Positions 25,075 through 32,989 of a stretch of DNA of 64,000 nt are shown piece after piece. The notes under the pieces were generated by a model. The model had not been told where the DNA came from. It saw only the letters and a program-made list of their open reading frames with translations, and ran no database searches. Made by a program: the position numbers and the translations under genes. The number at the start of each line of letters is the position of its first letter. Within the stretch, counting starts at the first letter, position 1. This DNA comes from UBA6115 sp040776985 (GTDB taxonomy: Bacteria > Bacillota > Clostridia > Christensenellales > Aristaeellaceae), in NCBI GenBank assembly GCA_040776985.1, contig JAXGZL010000001.1, forward strand, positions 806,001-870,000, given 5' to 3'.

Positions 25075-25677
25075 TCAGTTGGATGAAGCCGCCTTCCCAT
25101 GCGCGGCTTCCCAGTCCGCCTGGGCTTCCTTTTCGTCCATCAGCTCCAGCACCACCTGGTTGGGCAGGCAGATGATCATGTTCTGCAGCACCCGTTTGTC
25201 CCGGTTGCTGAGGGAGACCATGCCCTGGTGGACGCAGTCCTGGTTGTCGCAGGTGGAGGAGTGCATGACGATGGACTCCGGTGTCACCCGCACCACGTTT
25301 TTCTTGCCGTCCGGCTGGGGCAGGGTGTAGTCCCGCTCGGTGGTCAGGGCGATGGGCTCAAACACCAGGTTGCCGATCTGCACCTTGAGGTAGGCCTTGG
25401 CCGGCACCAGGGTGGGCACAGGGGAGGCAGCCGCCTCGGCTGTGGGGCTGGCGCTGACCGCCGCAGCTTCTGTGGCTTCCGGCGCTTCGCTTACTACAGG
25501 AGTCTCAGTGGCCTCAGGCGCTGGGGTATGGCTTGCCGCCACTTCCTCACTGGGCAGCACGCCCGCGTTTGACTGCTTGCTTTCCCGGGGCATCACCTGG
25601 GACACAATAAACAGGGCCACTGCCACCAGCAGCACCGGGATAATCACCTTCAAGTCGCTCTTTTTCACCCGCATCAT
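25075..25677 (-). CDS. Membrane-anchored NusG domain II (NusG_II) protein
   Basis: A 200-residue protein with a basic start, one membrane helix (about residues 9-25) and a low-complexity Ala/Pro/Thr/Glu linker (about 38-95). The C-terminal NusG_II domain (about 98-190) has the hallmark MHSSTCDNQDCVHQG cysteine pair and IICLPNQVVLEL. Despite the name these proteins are extracytoplasmic, often found beside electron-transport or heptaprenyl-synthase genes; function is unknown. The start is ambiguous: GGAGG abuts the ATG at 25677, with alternatives at 25674 and a GTG at 25668. A terminator separates it from the upstream ABC genes. Confidence 0.78.
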   Translation of the reverse strand: MMRVKKSDLKVIIPVLLVAVALFIVSQVMPRESKQSNAGVLPSEEVAASHTPAPEATETPVVSEAPEATEAAAVSASPTAEAAASPVPTLVPAKAYLKVQIGNLVFEPIALTTERDYTLPQPDGKKNVVRVTPESIVMHSSTCDNQDCVHQGMVSLSNRDKRVLQNMIICLPNQVVLELMDEKEAQADWEAAHGKAASSN

Positions 25678-25686
25678 CCTCCTGAT

Positions 25687-25720
25687 AAAAAACCCTTGCC
25701 ATGATAACAGATGGCAAGGG
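25687..25720 (-). terminator. Rho-independent terminator of the NatAB-like operon
   Basis: Read on the minus strand, a perfect 10-bp stem (25711-25720 with 25693-25702) is followed by six T (25687-25692). It lies just after the ABC permease stop and just before the NusG_II gene start. Confidence 0.9.
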
Positions 25721-25753
25721 CGTGGGCAACCTGAAAGCAGGCGCCAGGATCAA

Positions 25754-26983
25754 TCAGTGGCCCCGCAGGGCTTCTTTCACGATGCGGCTTAAGCGGGTCT
25801 TGTTGCCGTAGTTCAGGCTGCCCCAGCGGTAGATCTTGATGCTGAGGAAGGCAAAGAGCGCCACAAACAGCAGCATCAGGGCACCGGCCAGGATCAGCTG
25901 GGCCCAGGGCACGGTCATCACGGCGCTGCGGATGGGCATGACCATGATGGAGGTGAAGGGGATGATGCTGCCCACCACCGCCAGGGGGCTGGCTGGCATG
26001 TTGGCGGCAAAGGTGGCCAGGATATAGCCGCCGATAAACAGGAACTGCACCAGGGCCGTGGCGCTGCCCAGGTCCTCCATTTTGGACACGGTGGAGCCAA
26101 GGGCCGCAAACAGGAAGAGGTAGAGAATAAACCCGAACAGGGAGAAGAACAGATAGGTCCACAGGAAGCTGGGGGTGAGGGTGCCGGAGAGCATCATGCT
26201 CACAAAGGGCGGGTACAGCTCCCTGTTCAGCTGATAGCCCACATAGGCGGCCAGCACCACCATGCCAAACTGGACGATGGCAGCCACGCCGGCGGCAGCC
26301 ACCTTACCCAGGATCAGGCTGGTGGGACGGGTGGAGGTGATCAGGATTTCCATGGTACGGCTGTCCTTTTCCCGGGCGATGATGGAGGACACGCCGTTGC
26401 CGTACATCAGCACGATCATATAGATCAGCAGCATCAGGGCAAAGCTTAGGGCGTAGTTGTTCATGCTGTTGCGGCCAAGGATGGTGGTGCTGCCCTCCGC
26501 CCTGGCGCCTTCGATGGCGTCAAAATCCGTCTGGGTCAGGCCCTTTTCGGCAATCATCTGCTGCTTTTTAACCTGGGTTAGAAGGGTGCCCAGCTGGCTG
26601 TCCCGGGTGTCGTCCATGGACCGGTCCAGATAGATGGCTTCATAGTCCAGGCTTTTGTCAACCACATAGCCAATTTCAATGGTTTTGTCCCGCAGGGCGT
26701 TTTCCAGGGCTGCCTTGTCCGGATAATGGCTGGCGTCCTGCCCAATCACCGGGGCAAGCAGGGCCTTGGTGGCCTCATCCGAAATGGCATAGCCCGCCAT
26801 GGGGATAACCTGGGTGATGCTGGTGTCCGTGTCCTTGCTGCCGGAATCAAACAGGGCGATGATCCGGGGGATGCTTGAAAGCAGCAGCATCACCACCATC
26901 AGCACAACGGTGGTGACAATGGCGGTCTTTTTGGTCAGCTGGGTTTTCAGCTCATACCGGAAAACGGTCAGAAAATCACGCAT
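25754..26983 (-). CDS. ABC transporter permease (NatB-like, ABC-2 family)
   Basis: A 409-residue exporter-type permease. One membrane helix near the N-terminus (about 20-42) is followed by a large extracytoplasmic domain (about 45-175). Five or six helices then occupy the C-terminal half, the usual ABC-2 / NatB layout. FAANMPASPLAVVGSIIPFTSIMVMPIR is conserved in NatB-type sodium or drug exporters. Its start lies 2 nt after the stop of the ATPase gene. Substrate could be Na+, a peptide or a drug. Confidence 0.87.
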   Translation of the reverse strand: MRDFLTVFRYELKTQLTKKTAIVTTVVLMVVMLLLSSIPRIIALFDSGSKDTDTSITQVIPMAGYAISDEATKALLAPVIGQDASHYPDKAALENALRDKTIEIGYVVDKSLDYEAIYLDRSMDDTRDSQLGTLLTQVKKQQMIAEKGLTQTDFDAIEGARAEGSTTILGRNSMNNYALSFALMLLIYMIVLMYGNGVSSIIAREKDSRTMEILITSTRPTSLILGKVAAAGVAAIVQFGMVVLAAYVGYQLNRELYPPFVSMMLSGTLTPSFLWTYLFFSLFGFILYLFLFAALGSTVSKMEDLGSATALVQFLFIGGYILATFAANMPASPLAVVGSIIPFTSIMVMPIRSAVMTVPWAQLILAGALMLLFVALFAFLSIKIYRWGSLNYGNKTRLSRIVKEALRGH

Positions 26984-26985
26984 GC

Positions 26986-27888
26986 TCAGTCACCTGCCTT
27001 CTGAATGAAAATGTCGCTGAGGCTGGGCTCATACAGGCCGAAGCGCCGCACGGTGAGCCCGCTTTTTGAAAGCCAGCCCATGATGTCCTCCTGGCTGACC
27101 TGGCCCCTGGTGTCAAGCACCAGGCCGCCATCCTGCGCCTGGATCAGCAGGGCGGGAAAGGCCGCCTTCAACCCGGTCTGCCAGGCGCCGTTGGGGGAGA
27201 GGACGGAGAGGAACAGCTTGTCCTGTCCCTCAGCCCGCTTGATCTCGTCCAGCTTGCCGGAAAGCAGGATGTCGCCGTTATGGATCAGGGTGACGTCGTC
27301 GCACACCTCCTCCACATAGCCCATCTGGTGGGAGGAGAAGATGACCAGCCTGCCCTCCTTCACAAAGTCGCTGATGGCATCCTTGAAGATCTGGGCGTTC
27401 ACCGGGTCCAGGCCGCTGAAAGGCTCGTCCAGGATCAGGATGTCCGGCTCGTTGAGGAAGGACTGGGCGATCTGGATTTTCTGCTGGTTGCCCTTGGAGA
27501 GGGTTTCCAGCTTCTTTTTCTTGAACTCCGACAGGCCGAAGTGGTCCACCCAGCGGTTGGCGGAGGCGGTGGCGTCCTGGCGGGAGGCGCCCTTCAGCAT
27601 GGCGAAATAGACCAGTTGGGCCAGCACCTCGTTTTTCTGGTACATGCCCCGCTCCTCAGGCAGGTAGCCAATCTTCAGGCTCCTGGGCTCAAAGGGCTGG
27701 CCGTCCAGCAGGAAGTTGCCGCTGTCCGGGCGGAACACATCCATCAGGCAGCGGATGGTGGTGGATTTGCCGGCGCCGTTGCGGCCCAGAAAGCCCATGG
27801 CCCGGCCGGAAACCACCGAGAAGGAGACGCCGTGCAGCACTTCCTTCTCCCCAAAGCTTTTGGTGATGTTGTTGATGTCCAGTTGCAT
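26986..27888 (-). CDS. ABC transporter ATP-binding protein (NatA-like)
   Basis: A 300-residue ATPase with Walker A GRNGAGKSTT (about residues 36-45), signature LSKGNQQKIQIAQ and Walker B ILDEPFSGLD, then an ~80-residue C-terminal extension typical of NatA/CcmA-type exporters. The ATG at 27888 follows AGAGGTGA. It is the first gene of the two-gene exporter operon with the NatB-like permease. Confidence 0.9.
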   Translation of the reverse strand: MQLDINNITKSFGEKEVLHGVSFSVVSGRAMGFLGRNGAGKSTTIRCLMDVFRPDSGNFLLDGQPFEPRSLKIGYLPEERGMYQKNEVLAQLVYFAMLKGASRQDATASANRWVDHFGLSEFKKKKLETLSKGNQQKIQIAQSFLNEPDILILDEPFSGLDPVNAQIFKDAISDFVKEGRLVIFSSHQMGYVEEVCDDVTLIHNGDILLSGKLDEIKRAEGQDKLFLSVLSPNGAWQTGLKAAFPALLIQAQDGGLVLDTRGQVSQEDIMGWLSKSGLTVRRFGLYEPSLSDIFIQKAGD

Positions 27889-27918
27889 GTTGTCACCTCT
27901 TTCTTGCAAACAAAAGAG

Positions 27919-27927
27919 ATTATAACA
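27919..27927 (-). promoter_or_regulatory. Extended -10 promoter of the NatAB-like operon
   Basis: The minus strand reads TGTTATAAT, an extended -10 (TGnTATAAT), about 30 nt upstream of the ATPase start. No good -35 is visible, which is common with extended -10 promoters. Confidence 0.55.
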
Positions 27928-28024
27928 CGGTTTTGGAAGGATGACGCATTTTTGCTGTCAAAAAACGGCGGGGACGGGTACAATCCTATTGCCGGGGGAA
28001 GCCCGGCTAAAGGAGGAACAATCA

Positions 28025-28747
28025 GTGATCAGGCTGGAACATGTCAGCTGGACGCTGCCGGACGGCGGCGATATTATCAAGGATCTGAACCTGACCATCC
28101 CCGGGGGCAAACTGACGGTGGTGACCGGCCCCAACGGCGGCGGCAAGACCACCCTGGCCAAGCTCATCGCCGGGCTGGTCAAGCCCAGCGCCGGGCGCAT
28201 CTACCTGGATGACCAGGACATCACCGACCTGGACATCACGGAGCGGGCACGCCTTGGCATCAGCTTTGGCTTCCAGACGCCGGTGCGCTTCAAGGGATTC
28301 ACCGTGCAGGACCTGCTGGAAACGGCCGCCGGCAGCCCCCTTGACTTTGACGCGCTGTGCGAGCTGACCGGCAAGGTGGGCCTGTGCACCCTGGACTATG
28401 TGGACCGGGAGGTGGACCAGAGCCTGTCGGGGGGCGAAATCAAGCGGGTGGAAATCGCCTCCGTCCTGGCCCGGGGCACCCAGGTGTCCATTTTTGACGA
28501 GCCGGAGGCCGGCATTGACATGTGGTCCTTCAAGGGCCTGGTGGATGTGTTCAACGAGCTGAAGCGGGAGAAGCGGACGCTGATCATCATCTCCCACCAA
28601 CAGCGGCTGATTGATGTGGCGGACGAGATCATCGTGCTCTCCAGCGGCGAGGTGCGGGACCAGGGCCCCAAGGACGAGGTGCTGCCGGGGCTGCTGGCCG
28701 GTGAAATCGCCGGCTATTGCCCGGTGGGCAGGAAGGAGCGGCTATGA
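28025..28747 (+). CDS. SufC-like Fe-S cluster assembly ATPase (SmsC type)
   Basis: A 240-residue ABC ATPase of the SufC family, a soluble partner of the scaffold rather than a transporter subunit. Walker A is GPNGGGKTT (about residues 34-42), the signature LSGGEIKRVEIASVL has the SufC form, and Walker B is IFDEPEAGID. The GTG start at 28025 is placed by AGGAGG at 28011-28016. Its stop overlaps the scaffold gene by 4 bases. With only a SufB/D-like partner and no sufS, sufU or sufD, this matches the minimal two-component SUF-like (SmsCB) systems proposed as ancestral. Confidence 0.87.
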   Translation: MIRLEHVSWTLPDGGDIIKDLNLTIPGGKLTVVTGPNGGGKTTLAKLIAGLVKPSAGRIYLDDQDITDLDITERARLGISFGFQTPVRFKGFTVQDLLETAAGSPLDFDALCELTGKVGLCTLDYVDREVDQSLSGGEIKRVEIASVLARGTQVSIFDEPEAGIDMWSFKGLVDVFNELKREKRTLIIISHQQRLIDVADEIIVLSSGEVRDQGPKDEVLPGLLAGEIAGYCPVGRKERL

Positions 28748-29679
28748 ACACCCAGACAGTCAACAAAGTGGCGGAAGGCCTGCTGAAAACGGTGGCAGGC
28801 TATGAGGGGGCCTTTGAAGGGGCCTTCAACATCCGCCAGGATTCCGGCTGCGCCGGCAGAAGAAGCACCCAGAACATCCGGATCGAGTCAAAGCCGGACG
28901 GCAATCCGGGGCTGGAAATCCATGTGGCCCCCGGCACCCGGGACGAAAAGGTGTTTATCCCCGCGGTGGTCACCAAGGGGGACATTGCTGACGTGGCCTA
29001 TAACGATTTTTATATCGGGGACGGGGCAAAAATCACCATTGTGGCTGGCTGCGGCGTCCACACGGATGACCAGGGGGAATCCCGGCATGATGGTATCCAC
29101 CGCTTCTACCTGGGGGCGGGCAGCGAGGTGCTGTACGAGGAAAAGCACATCGGCACAGGCCTGGGGGAAGGCCACCGGCGCATCAACCCGGTCACCGAGT
29201 GCTTCCTGGCGGAGGATGCCTCCCTCACCATGGACACCTCCCAGATGGGAGGGGTCAGCTCCACAGACCGGCGTACCACCGCGGTGCTGAAGGCCCGGGC
29301 CAAGCTGATCGTGCGGGAGCGCCTGCTGACCGACGGCGACGAGGAGGCCAAAACCTATTTTGATGTGGTGCTGGAGGGGGAGGACGCCGGCTGCGACCTG
29401 GTGAGCCGCTCGGTGGCCAAGGGCAAATCCCGGCAGAGCTTTATCAGCCGCATCGTGGGGGAGGCCAGGTGCCACGGGCACAGCGCCTGCGACGCCATCC
29501 TGGCGGATGACGCCGTGGTGACCGCCGCCCCCCAGCTGGACGCCCTGAACCCGGACGCCGCCCTCATCCACGAGGCCGCCATCGGCAAAATCGCCGGGGA
29601 GCAGATCTTGAAGCTGCGCACCCTGGGCCTGACCGAGGAAGAGGCGGAAGCCAGGATTGTGGCGGGGTTTCTGAAATGA
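28744..29679 (+). CDS. SufB/SufD-family Fe-S scaffold protein (SmsB type)
   Basis: A 311-residue scaffold of the SufBD core family, much shorter than SufB (about 470) or SufD (about 430). The C-terminal signature region is intact: GEARCHGHSACDAIL, the Asp/Pro stretch and EAAIGKIAGEQILKLRTLGL, which includes the Glu/His ligand candidates. Cysteines also occur at GCAGRRS and VAGCGVHT. Overlap with the SufC gene (ATGA) implies 1:1 production. It probably assembles Fe-S clusters in the cytoplasm, with the sulfur donor encoded elsewhere. Confidence 0.87.
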   Translation: MNTQTVNKVAEGLLKTVAGYEGAFEGAFNIRQDSGCAGRRSTQNIRIESKPDGNPGLEIHVAPGTRDEKVFIPAVVTKGDIADVAYNDFYIGDGAKITIVAGCGVHTDDQGESRHDGIHRFYLGAGSEVLYEEKHIGTGLGEGHRRINPVTECFLAEDASLTMDTSQMGGVSSTDRRTTAVLKARAKLIVRERLLTDGDEEAKTYFDVVLEGEDAGCDLVSRSVAKGKSRQSFISRIVGEARCHGHSACDAILADDAVVTAAPQLDALNPDAALIHEAAIGKIAGEQILKLRTLGLTEEEAEARIVAGFLK

Positions 29680-29791
29680 GTAGATGACGATCATCTGGAA
29701 GTTCCTTCAGAACAGCAGCCTGAGCCAGCGGCTGGAAGCGATCTGCCGGCAGGGTGTGCCAGGCTTTGCCCGGGCTTGTGTGTCCTGATTG

Positions 29792-29820
29792 TTGATAACT
29801 GCACTGATATTGCCTATACT
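29792..29820 (+). promoter_or_regulatory. Promoter of the mntA-hepT module
   Basis: TTGATA (29792-29797) and TATACT (29815-29820) are 17 nt apart. The AGGAGGTGAG Shine-Dalgarno (from 29827) and the ATG at 29842 follow at once, giving a very short leader. Confidence 0.7.
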
Positions 29821-29841
29821 GCCCATAGGAGGTGAGAAACC

Positions 29842-30141
29842 ATGTCCAAGCCCTATACCATCAGCGAGCTTATGGGCCTTGTCAGTCCCATTGCCAGACG
29901 CCATGGCGTAAAGCGGGTTTCCGTGTTTGGCTCCTACGGCAGGGGGCAGGCCACAGCGGGCAGTGATGTGGATCTTCATATAGAAAAAGGCCGTGTGGAG
30001 ACACTGTTGCAGCTGATCGCTTTTCAGCAGGATGTGGAGGATGCACTGCAGGTGCGGGTGGATATTGTCACCAGCGGCATCCGTGACAAATCCTTTTTGG
30101 AGCACATCAGAAAGGACGAGGTGATGCTGTTTGAGCAATAA
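29842..30141 (+). CDS. mntA: MntA-type nucleotidyltransferase antitoxin
   Basis: A 99-residue minimal nucleotidyltransferase. The catalytic motif GSX10DXD is complete (GSYGRGQATAGSDVD, about residues 33-47), preceded by RVSVFG. In MntA-HepT modules this enzyme transfers AMP onto a tyrosine of the HEPN toxin and so neutralises it. The HepT gene follows with an 11-nt overlap, the classic arrangement. Base composition is lower in GC than the flanking SUF and ABC genes, which fits a mobile defence module. Confidence 0.88.
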   Translation: MSKPYTISELMGLVSPIARRHGVKRVSVFGSYGRGQATAGSDVDLHIEKGRVETLLQLIAFQQDVEDALQVRVDIVTSGIRDKSFLEHIRKDEVMLFEQ

Positions 30142-30466
30142 AGACCTTTTCATCATCAAGAAAATAGTTGATTACTGCGAACAAATAGAAGAGGCCTGTC
30201 GGGTTTTTGGCGCATCTCAGGAAGCCTTTGTCTCCAATACAGTTTTTCAAAATGCCTGCTGTATGTGTATTTTGCAGATCGGGGAATTAGCCGGGAAGTT
30301 GTCTGTGGAGATGCAGTCTCAAACCCCGGATATCCCGTGGAGGGAGATACGGGGCATGAGAAACATCTGTGCGCACAACTATGGTATGATTGATCTGTAC
30401 AGCACCTGGGCCACGATTGAGAAAGATATCCCCTCTTTGAAAGTCAGATGCCTGTCCTTGTTATAA
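30131..30466 (+). CDS. hepT: HepT-type HEPN ribonuclease toxin
   Basis: A 111-residue all-helical HEPN domain (DUF86/HepT). The active-site motif RX4HXY is present as RNICAHNY near residue 76-83; Arg and His form the RNase site and the Tyr is the residue AMPylated by MntA. A TTG at 30131 is the only possible start, since a stop codon in the same frame lies at 30122, and GAGGTG at 30119-30124 is correctly spaced. The start overlaps mntA, so toxin synthesis is coupled to antitoxin translation, and the rare TTG should keep it lower. Confidence 0.87.
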   Translation: MSNKDLFIIKKIVDYCEQIEEACRVFGASQEAFVSNTVFQNACCMCILQIGELAGKLSVEMQSQTPDIPWREIRGMRNICAHNYGMIDLYSTWATIEKDIPSLKVRCLSLL

Positions 30467-30532
30467 TCCAACAAAAAAATCAAGCGGGGCCGCTGAAAAT
30501 AGCAGCTTTTTATATAATGTCAGCTTTCCTTG

Positions 30533-31333
30533 CTACAGCGGCAAATCCTTTTTATCAAACACCAGGATGCCGGCGGTGTAAAACACCAGGGAAACGGCGC
30601 CCAGCGCCAGCATGGGGATCAGCACCGGCTGGCCGCCGGTAAAATCGGTGGGCACAAAGAGGGAAAAGAGGGACAGCCACTTGAGGAGGCCCAGGTCCGG
30701 GTTATAGTTCACCAGCATCTGCATCACCAGGAACATCACCGGCAGCCCTGCCCCAAGGGCCAGGGACAGCCGGGACTCATTGAACAGGCAGGAGAAAAAG
30801 AAGCACAGGGCGCTTGTGGCCAGCAGTGTCAGGAAGAGACCGCTGTTGAGCTTCAAAAACCCTTGAATATTCAAAAGTCCGGGGAAACTGACCTCAGACA
30901 GCAGGATGCCGATGCCCGTGATAAACAGGCAGATCGTAAACACCGTGCTGATCAGGAAGGCCGCCTGGGTGAGGGCCACCTGGCGCCGGGTGACGGCGCT
31001 TGAGAGGAGGGAGGCCATGGCGCCCCGGTCCACCAGGCTTGCCACCAGGCGGTTGGCGATGGCGATGATGGGAATCAGGGGCAGGGCCAGCAGCAAAAAG
31101 CCATAGAGATAGCCGGACAGGAAGCCCAGCAGGCTGTTGTCCATATTGGTAAAGCCAAAGGCGGCCAGGAACTCCTCGGGCAGCTTCATGGCCACCAGCT
31201 GCTGCAGCGCCGTGCCGTCCGCCGGGTCATACATGCCGATGATGACGGCGAAATACAGGGTGATGGCCGCCAGGATCCCGACCATCAGCTTCCAGTGGGC
31301 CTTCCAGTCTTTTTTATACAGTGTGGTGATCAT
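30533..31333 (-). CDS. ABC transporter permease
   Basis: A 266-residue integral membrane protein with about six hydrophobic segments, beginning with a short basic region (MITTLYKKDWKAHWKL), as in ABC-2-type permeases. It is the third gene of a tetR-ATPase-permease operon and overlaps the ATPase gene by 20 nt. The ATG at 31333 has GGAGGG. It probably exports a drug, peptide or lipid sensed by the TetR protein; the actual substrate is unknown. Confidence 0.82.
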   Translation of the reverse strand: MITTLYKKDWKAHWKLMVGILAAITLYFAVIIGMYDPADGTALQQLVAMKLPEEFLAAFGFTNMDNSLLGFLSGYLYGFLLLALPLIPIIAIANRLVASLVDRGAMASLLSSAVTRRQVALTQAAFLISTVFTICLFITGIGILLSEVSFPGLLNIQGFLKLNSGLFLTLLATSALCFFFSCLFNESRLSLALGAGLPVMFLVMQMLVNYNPDLGLLKWLSLFSLFVPTDFTGGQPVLIPMLALGAVSLVFYTAGILVFDKKDLPL

Positions 31334-32216
31334 GGCCGTTCCCTCCATAATAGCTGATGAAAATGTCCTCCAGCCGCTGGCTCAGGACGTCAAGCCCGGT
31401 GGCGCCGCTGCCGGAAAGCGCCTGGAAGAGGGGCTGCAAATCCCCGGTTACCGTCACATGCACCTGCCCCGGGCCCTGCCAGATCACCTCCACTCCGGAG
31501 GCGGCAAAGGCCTGCTGGGTTTCCTCATTGTCAAAGGACACCACATAGGCCCGGCGGCGGTGGCTGCGCAGGGCCTCCACCTGGACCAGGCCCTGCATCC
31601 GCCCGTCCTTCAGGATGCCCACCCGGTCGCAGGTTTTTTCAATCTCTTCAAAGCTGTGGCTGCTCATCAGCACGGTTTTGCCCTGGGCCTTTTCCTCCTG
31701 AATCAGCTCCGCAAAGGCGGACTGCATCAGGGGGTCAAGGCCTGAGGTAGGCTCATCCAGGATCAGGATGGCCGGGTCATGCATCAGGGCTGCCACCAGG
31801 CCCAGCTTTTGCTTCATCCCCTTGGACATGCGCTTGATGCGGCCGGAGGGGTCCAACTGGAAGCGCTCCAGCAGCTCGTCCGCCCGCTTTGCCCACTTGC
31901 TCCCCCGCATCCTGGACATAAAGCGCAGGTATTCCAGCCCCTTCATCTCCTCAAAAAAGGCGATTTCCCCGGGCAGATAGCCCACATCCTGCTGGATCCT
32001 GGCCGCCTCGTGGCGGCAGGACAGGCCCTTTATCCGGCAGTCCCCGCTGTCCGGGTTCAAAAAGCCCATCAGTTGCCGGATGGTGGTGGTTTTGCCTGAG
32101 CCGTTGGGGCCCAGGTAGCCAAAGACCTCCCCTGCTTTGACGGTGAAGCTCAGGTCGAACACACCCTTCTTCTCGCCATAGCTTTTGGTGAGGGATCTTA
32201 CTTCAATCACGCTCAT
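31314..32216 (-). CDS. ABC transporter ATP-binding protein
   Basis: A 300-residue ATPase: Walker A GPNGSGKTTT (about residues 36-45), signature MSKGMKQKLGLVAAL, Walker B ILDEPTSGLDP, plus a ~75-residue C-terminal extension as in CcmA/YxlF-type exporters. The ATG at 32216 follows GGGAGGAA and overlaps the tetR stop by 4 bases. It pairs with the following permease. Confidence 0.9.
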   Translation of the reverse strand: MSVIEVRSLTKSYGEKKGVFDLSFTVKAGEVFGYLGPNGSGKTTTIRQLMGFLNPDSGDCRIKGLSCRHEAARIQQDVGYLPGEIAFFEEMKGLEYLRFMSRMRGSKWAKRADELLERFQLDPSGRIKRMSKGMKQKLGLVAALMHDPAILILDEPTSGLDPLMQSAFAELIQEEKAQGKTVLMSSHSFEEIEKTCDRVGILKDGRMQGLVQVEALRSHRRRAYVVSFDNEETQQAFAASGVEVIWQGPGQVHVTVTGDLQPLFQALSGSGATGLDVLSQRLEDIFISYYGGNGHDHHTV

Positions 32217-32836
32217 TGGTATTCCTCCCGGTAGCACAGTTTTTTCATCAGGGACAGCATCCGGTCAAACTCGGCCATCATTTCCTCCACCGTGGGCTTT
32301 CTCCCTTCCCGCTGCATCTCGGTCAGGTAGCCGGAGGAGAAAAAGTACAGCAGGCGCATCAGGTAAAAGGGGTCCACCTCAGGCTTAAAGGGGCTTAGGT
32401 CCAGCGACCGGAAGGCCTCCTGATAGCTGGTGTCGGTGTCTGCCAGGATCTTCTTTTGCAGGCTGCCTGACACCTCCTCGCCCAGGGAGCTGAAGGCGCG
32501 CAGGACAAACTCCGTCAGAAAGGGATAGTCGGCGGAAAGCTGGGCTTTCCTTCGGGCGGCATAGGCCATCATCTCAAAGAAATCGGTGATTTGATGAAAG
32601 CCGCTGTCCAGCACCTGCTGCCGGGTGATTTCAATGGCCTTGTCGTACAGGAACAGGTACAGCGCCTTCTTGTTCTGGAAGTAATAGAACAGATAGCCCT
32701 TGCTGATGCCGGCTTCCCGGGCGATGTCCTCGGTGGAGGCCTTTTTATATTCATTCAGGCCAAAAACTTTGAAGCCTGCGTTGACCAGCCGGGCCTGTTT
32801 TTCCAGGGGAAGGGCAAAAAACCGCTCGCTTGCCAT
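32213..32836 (-). CDS. TetR/AcrR family transcriptional regulator
   Basis: A 207-residue regulator. The N-terminal TetR helix-turn-helix (residues ~10-55) reads NAGFKVFGLNEYKKASTEDIAREAGISKGYLFYYF, close to the family profile; the rest is a helical ligand-binding domain of no recognisable subtype. Being first in an operon with an ABC exporter, it most likely represses that operon until a substrate binds. A promoter and a small palindrome lie upstream. Confidence 0.9.
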   Translation of the reverse strand: MASERFFALPLEKQARLVNAGFKVFGLNEYKKASTEDIAREAGISKGYLFYYFQNKKALYLFLYDKAIEITRQQVLDSGFHQITDFFEMMAYAARRKAQLSADYPFLTEFVLRAFSSLGEEVSGSLQKKILADTDTSYQEAFRSLDLSPFKPEVDPFYLMRLLYFFSSGYLTEMQREGRKPTVEEMMAEFDRMLSLMKKLCYREEYQ

Positions 32837-32863
32837 GCTGCCTCCTTTCGACTGATTTGGTCA

Positions 32864-32910
32864 AACCGTTCTGGTTAGAGCCAGCATAAAACTTTGACTC
32901 AAATTTTCAA
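32864..32910 (-). promoter_or_regulatory. Promoter and possible operator of the tetR-ABC operon
   Basis: On the minus strand TTGAAA (32905-32910) and TATGCT (32883-32888) are 16 nt apart. Just beyond the expected start lies AACC-GTTCT-GGTT (32864-32876), a small palindrome that could be a TetR half-site pair. A second inverted repeat, CTCAAATTT (32898-32906) with AAATTTGAG (32927-32935), overlaps this -35 and the -35 of the divergent gene. Confidence 0.5.
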
Positions 32911-32930
32911 GGGGGTCTGGGCAATTAAAT

Positions 32931-32959
32931 TTGAGATTGGCCATCAGGCATGGTAAATT
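32931..32959 (+). promoter_or_regulatory. Possible promoter of the phosphofructokinase gene
   Basis: TTGAGA (32931-32936) and TAAATT (32954-32959) are 17 nt apart, with TGG in front of the -10 as an extended element. The start codon follows about 30 nt later. Confidence 0.5.
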
Positions 32960-32989
32960 ATCATCAGCACTGAACAGGAGGAACAAGAA

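Noticed and set aside
29682..29696. Small hairpin (AGATGA-CGA-TCATCT) after the SmsB-like gene as a terminator
   Set aside because: Only six base pairs, AT-rich, and no U-run follows.
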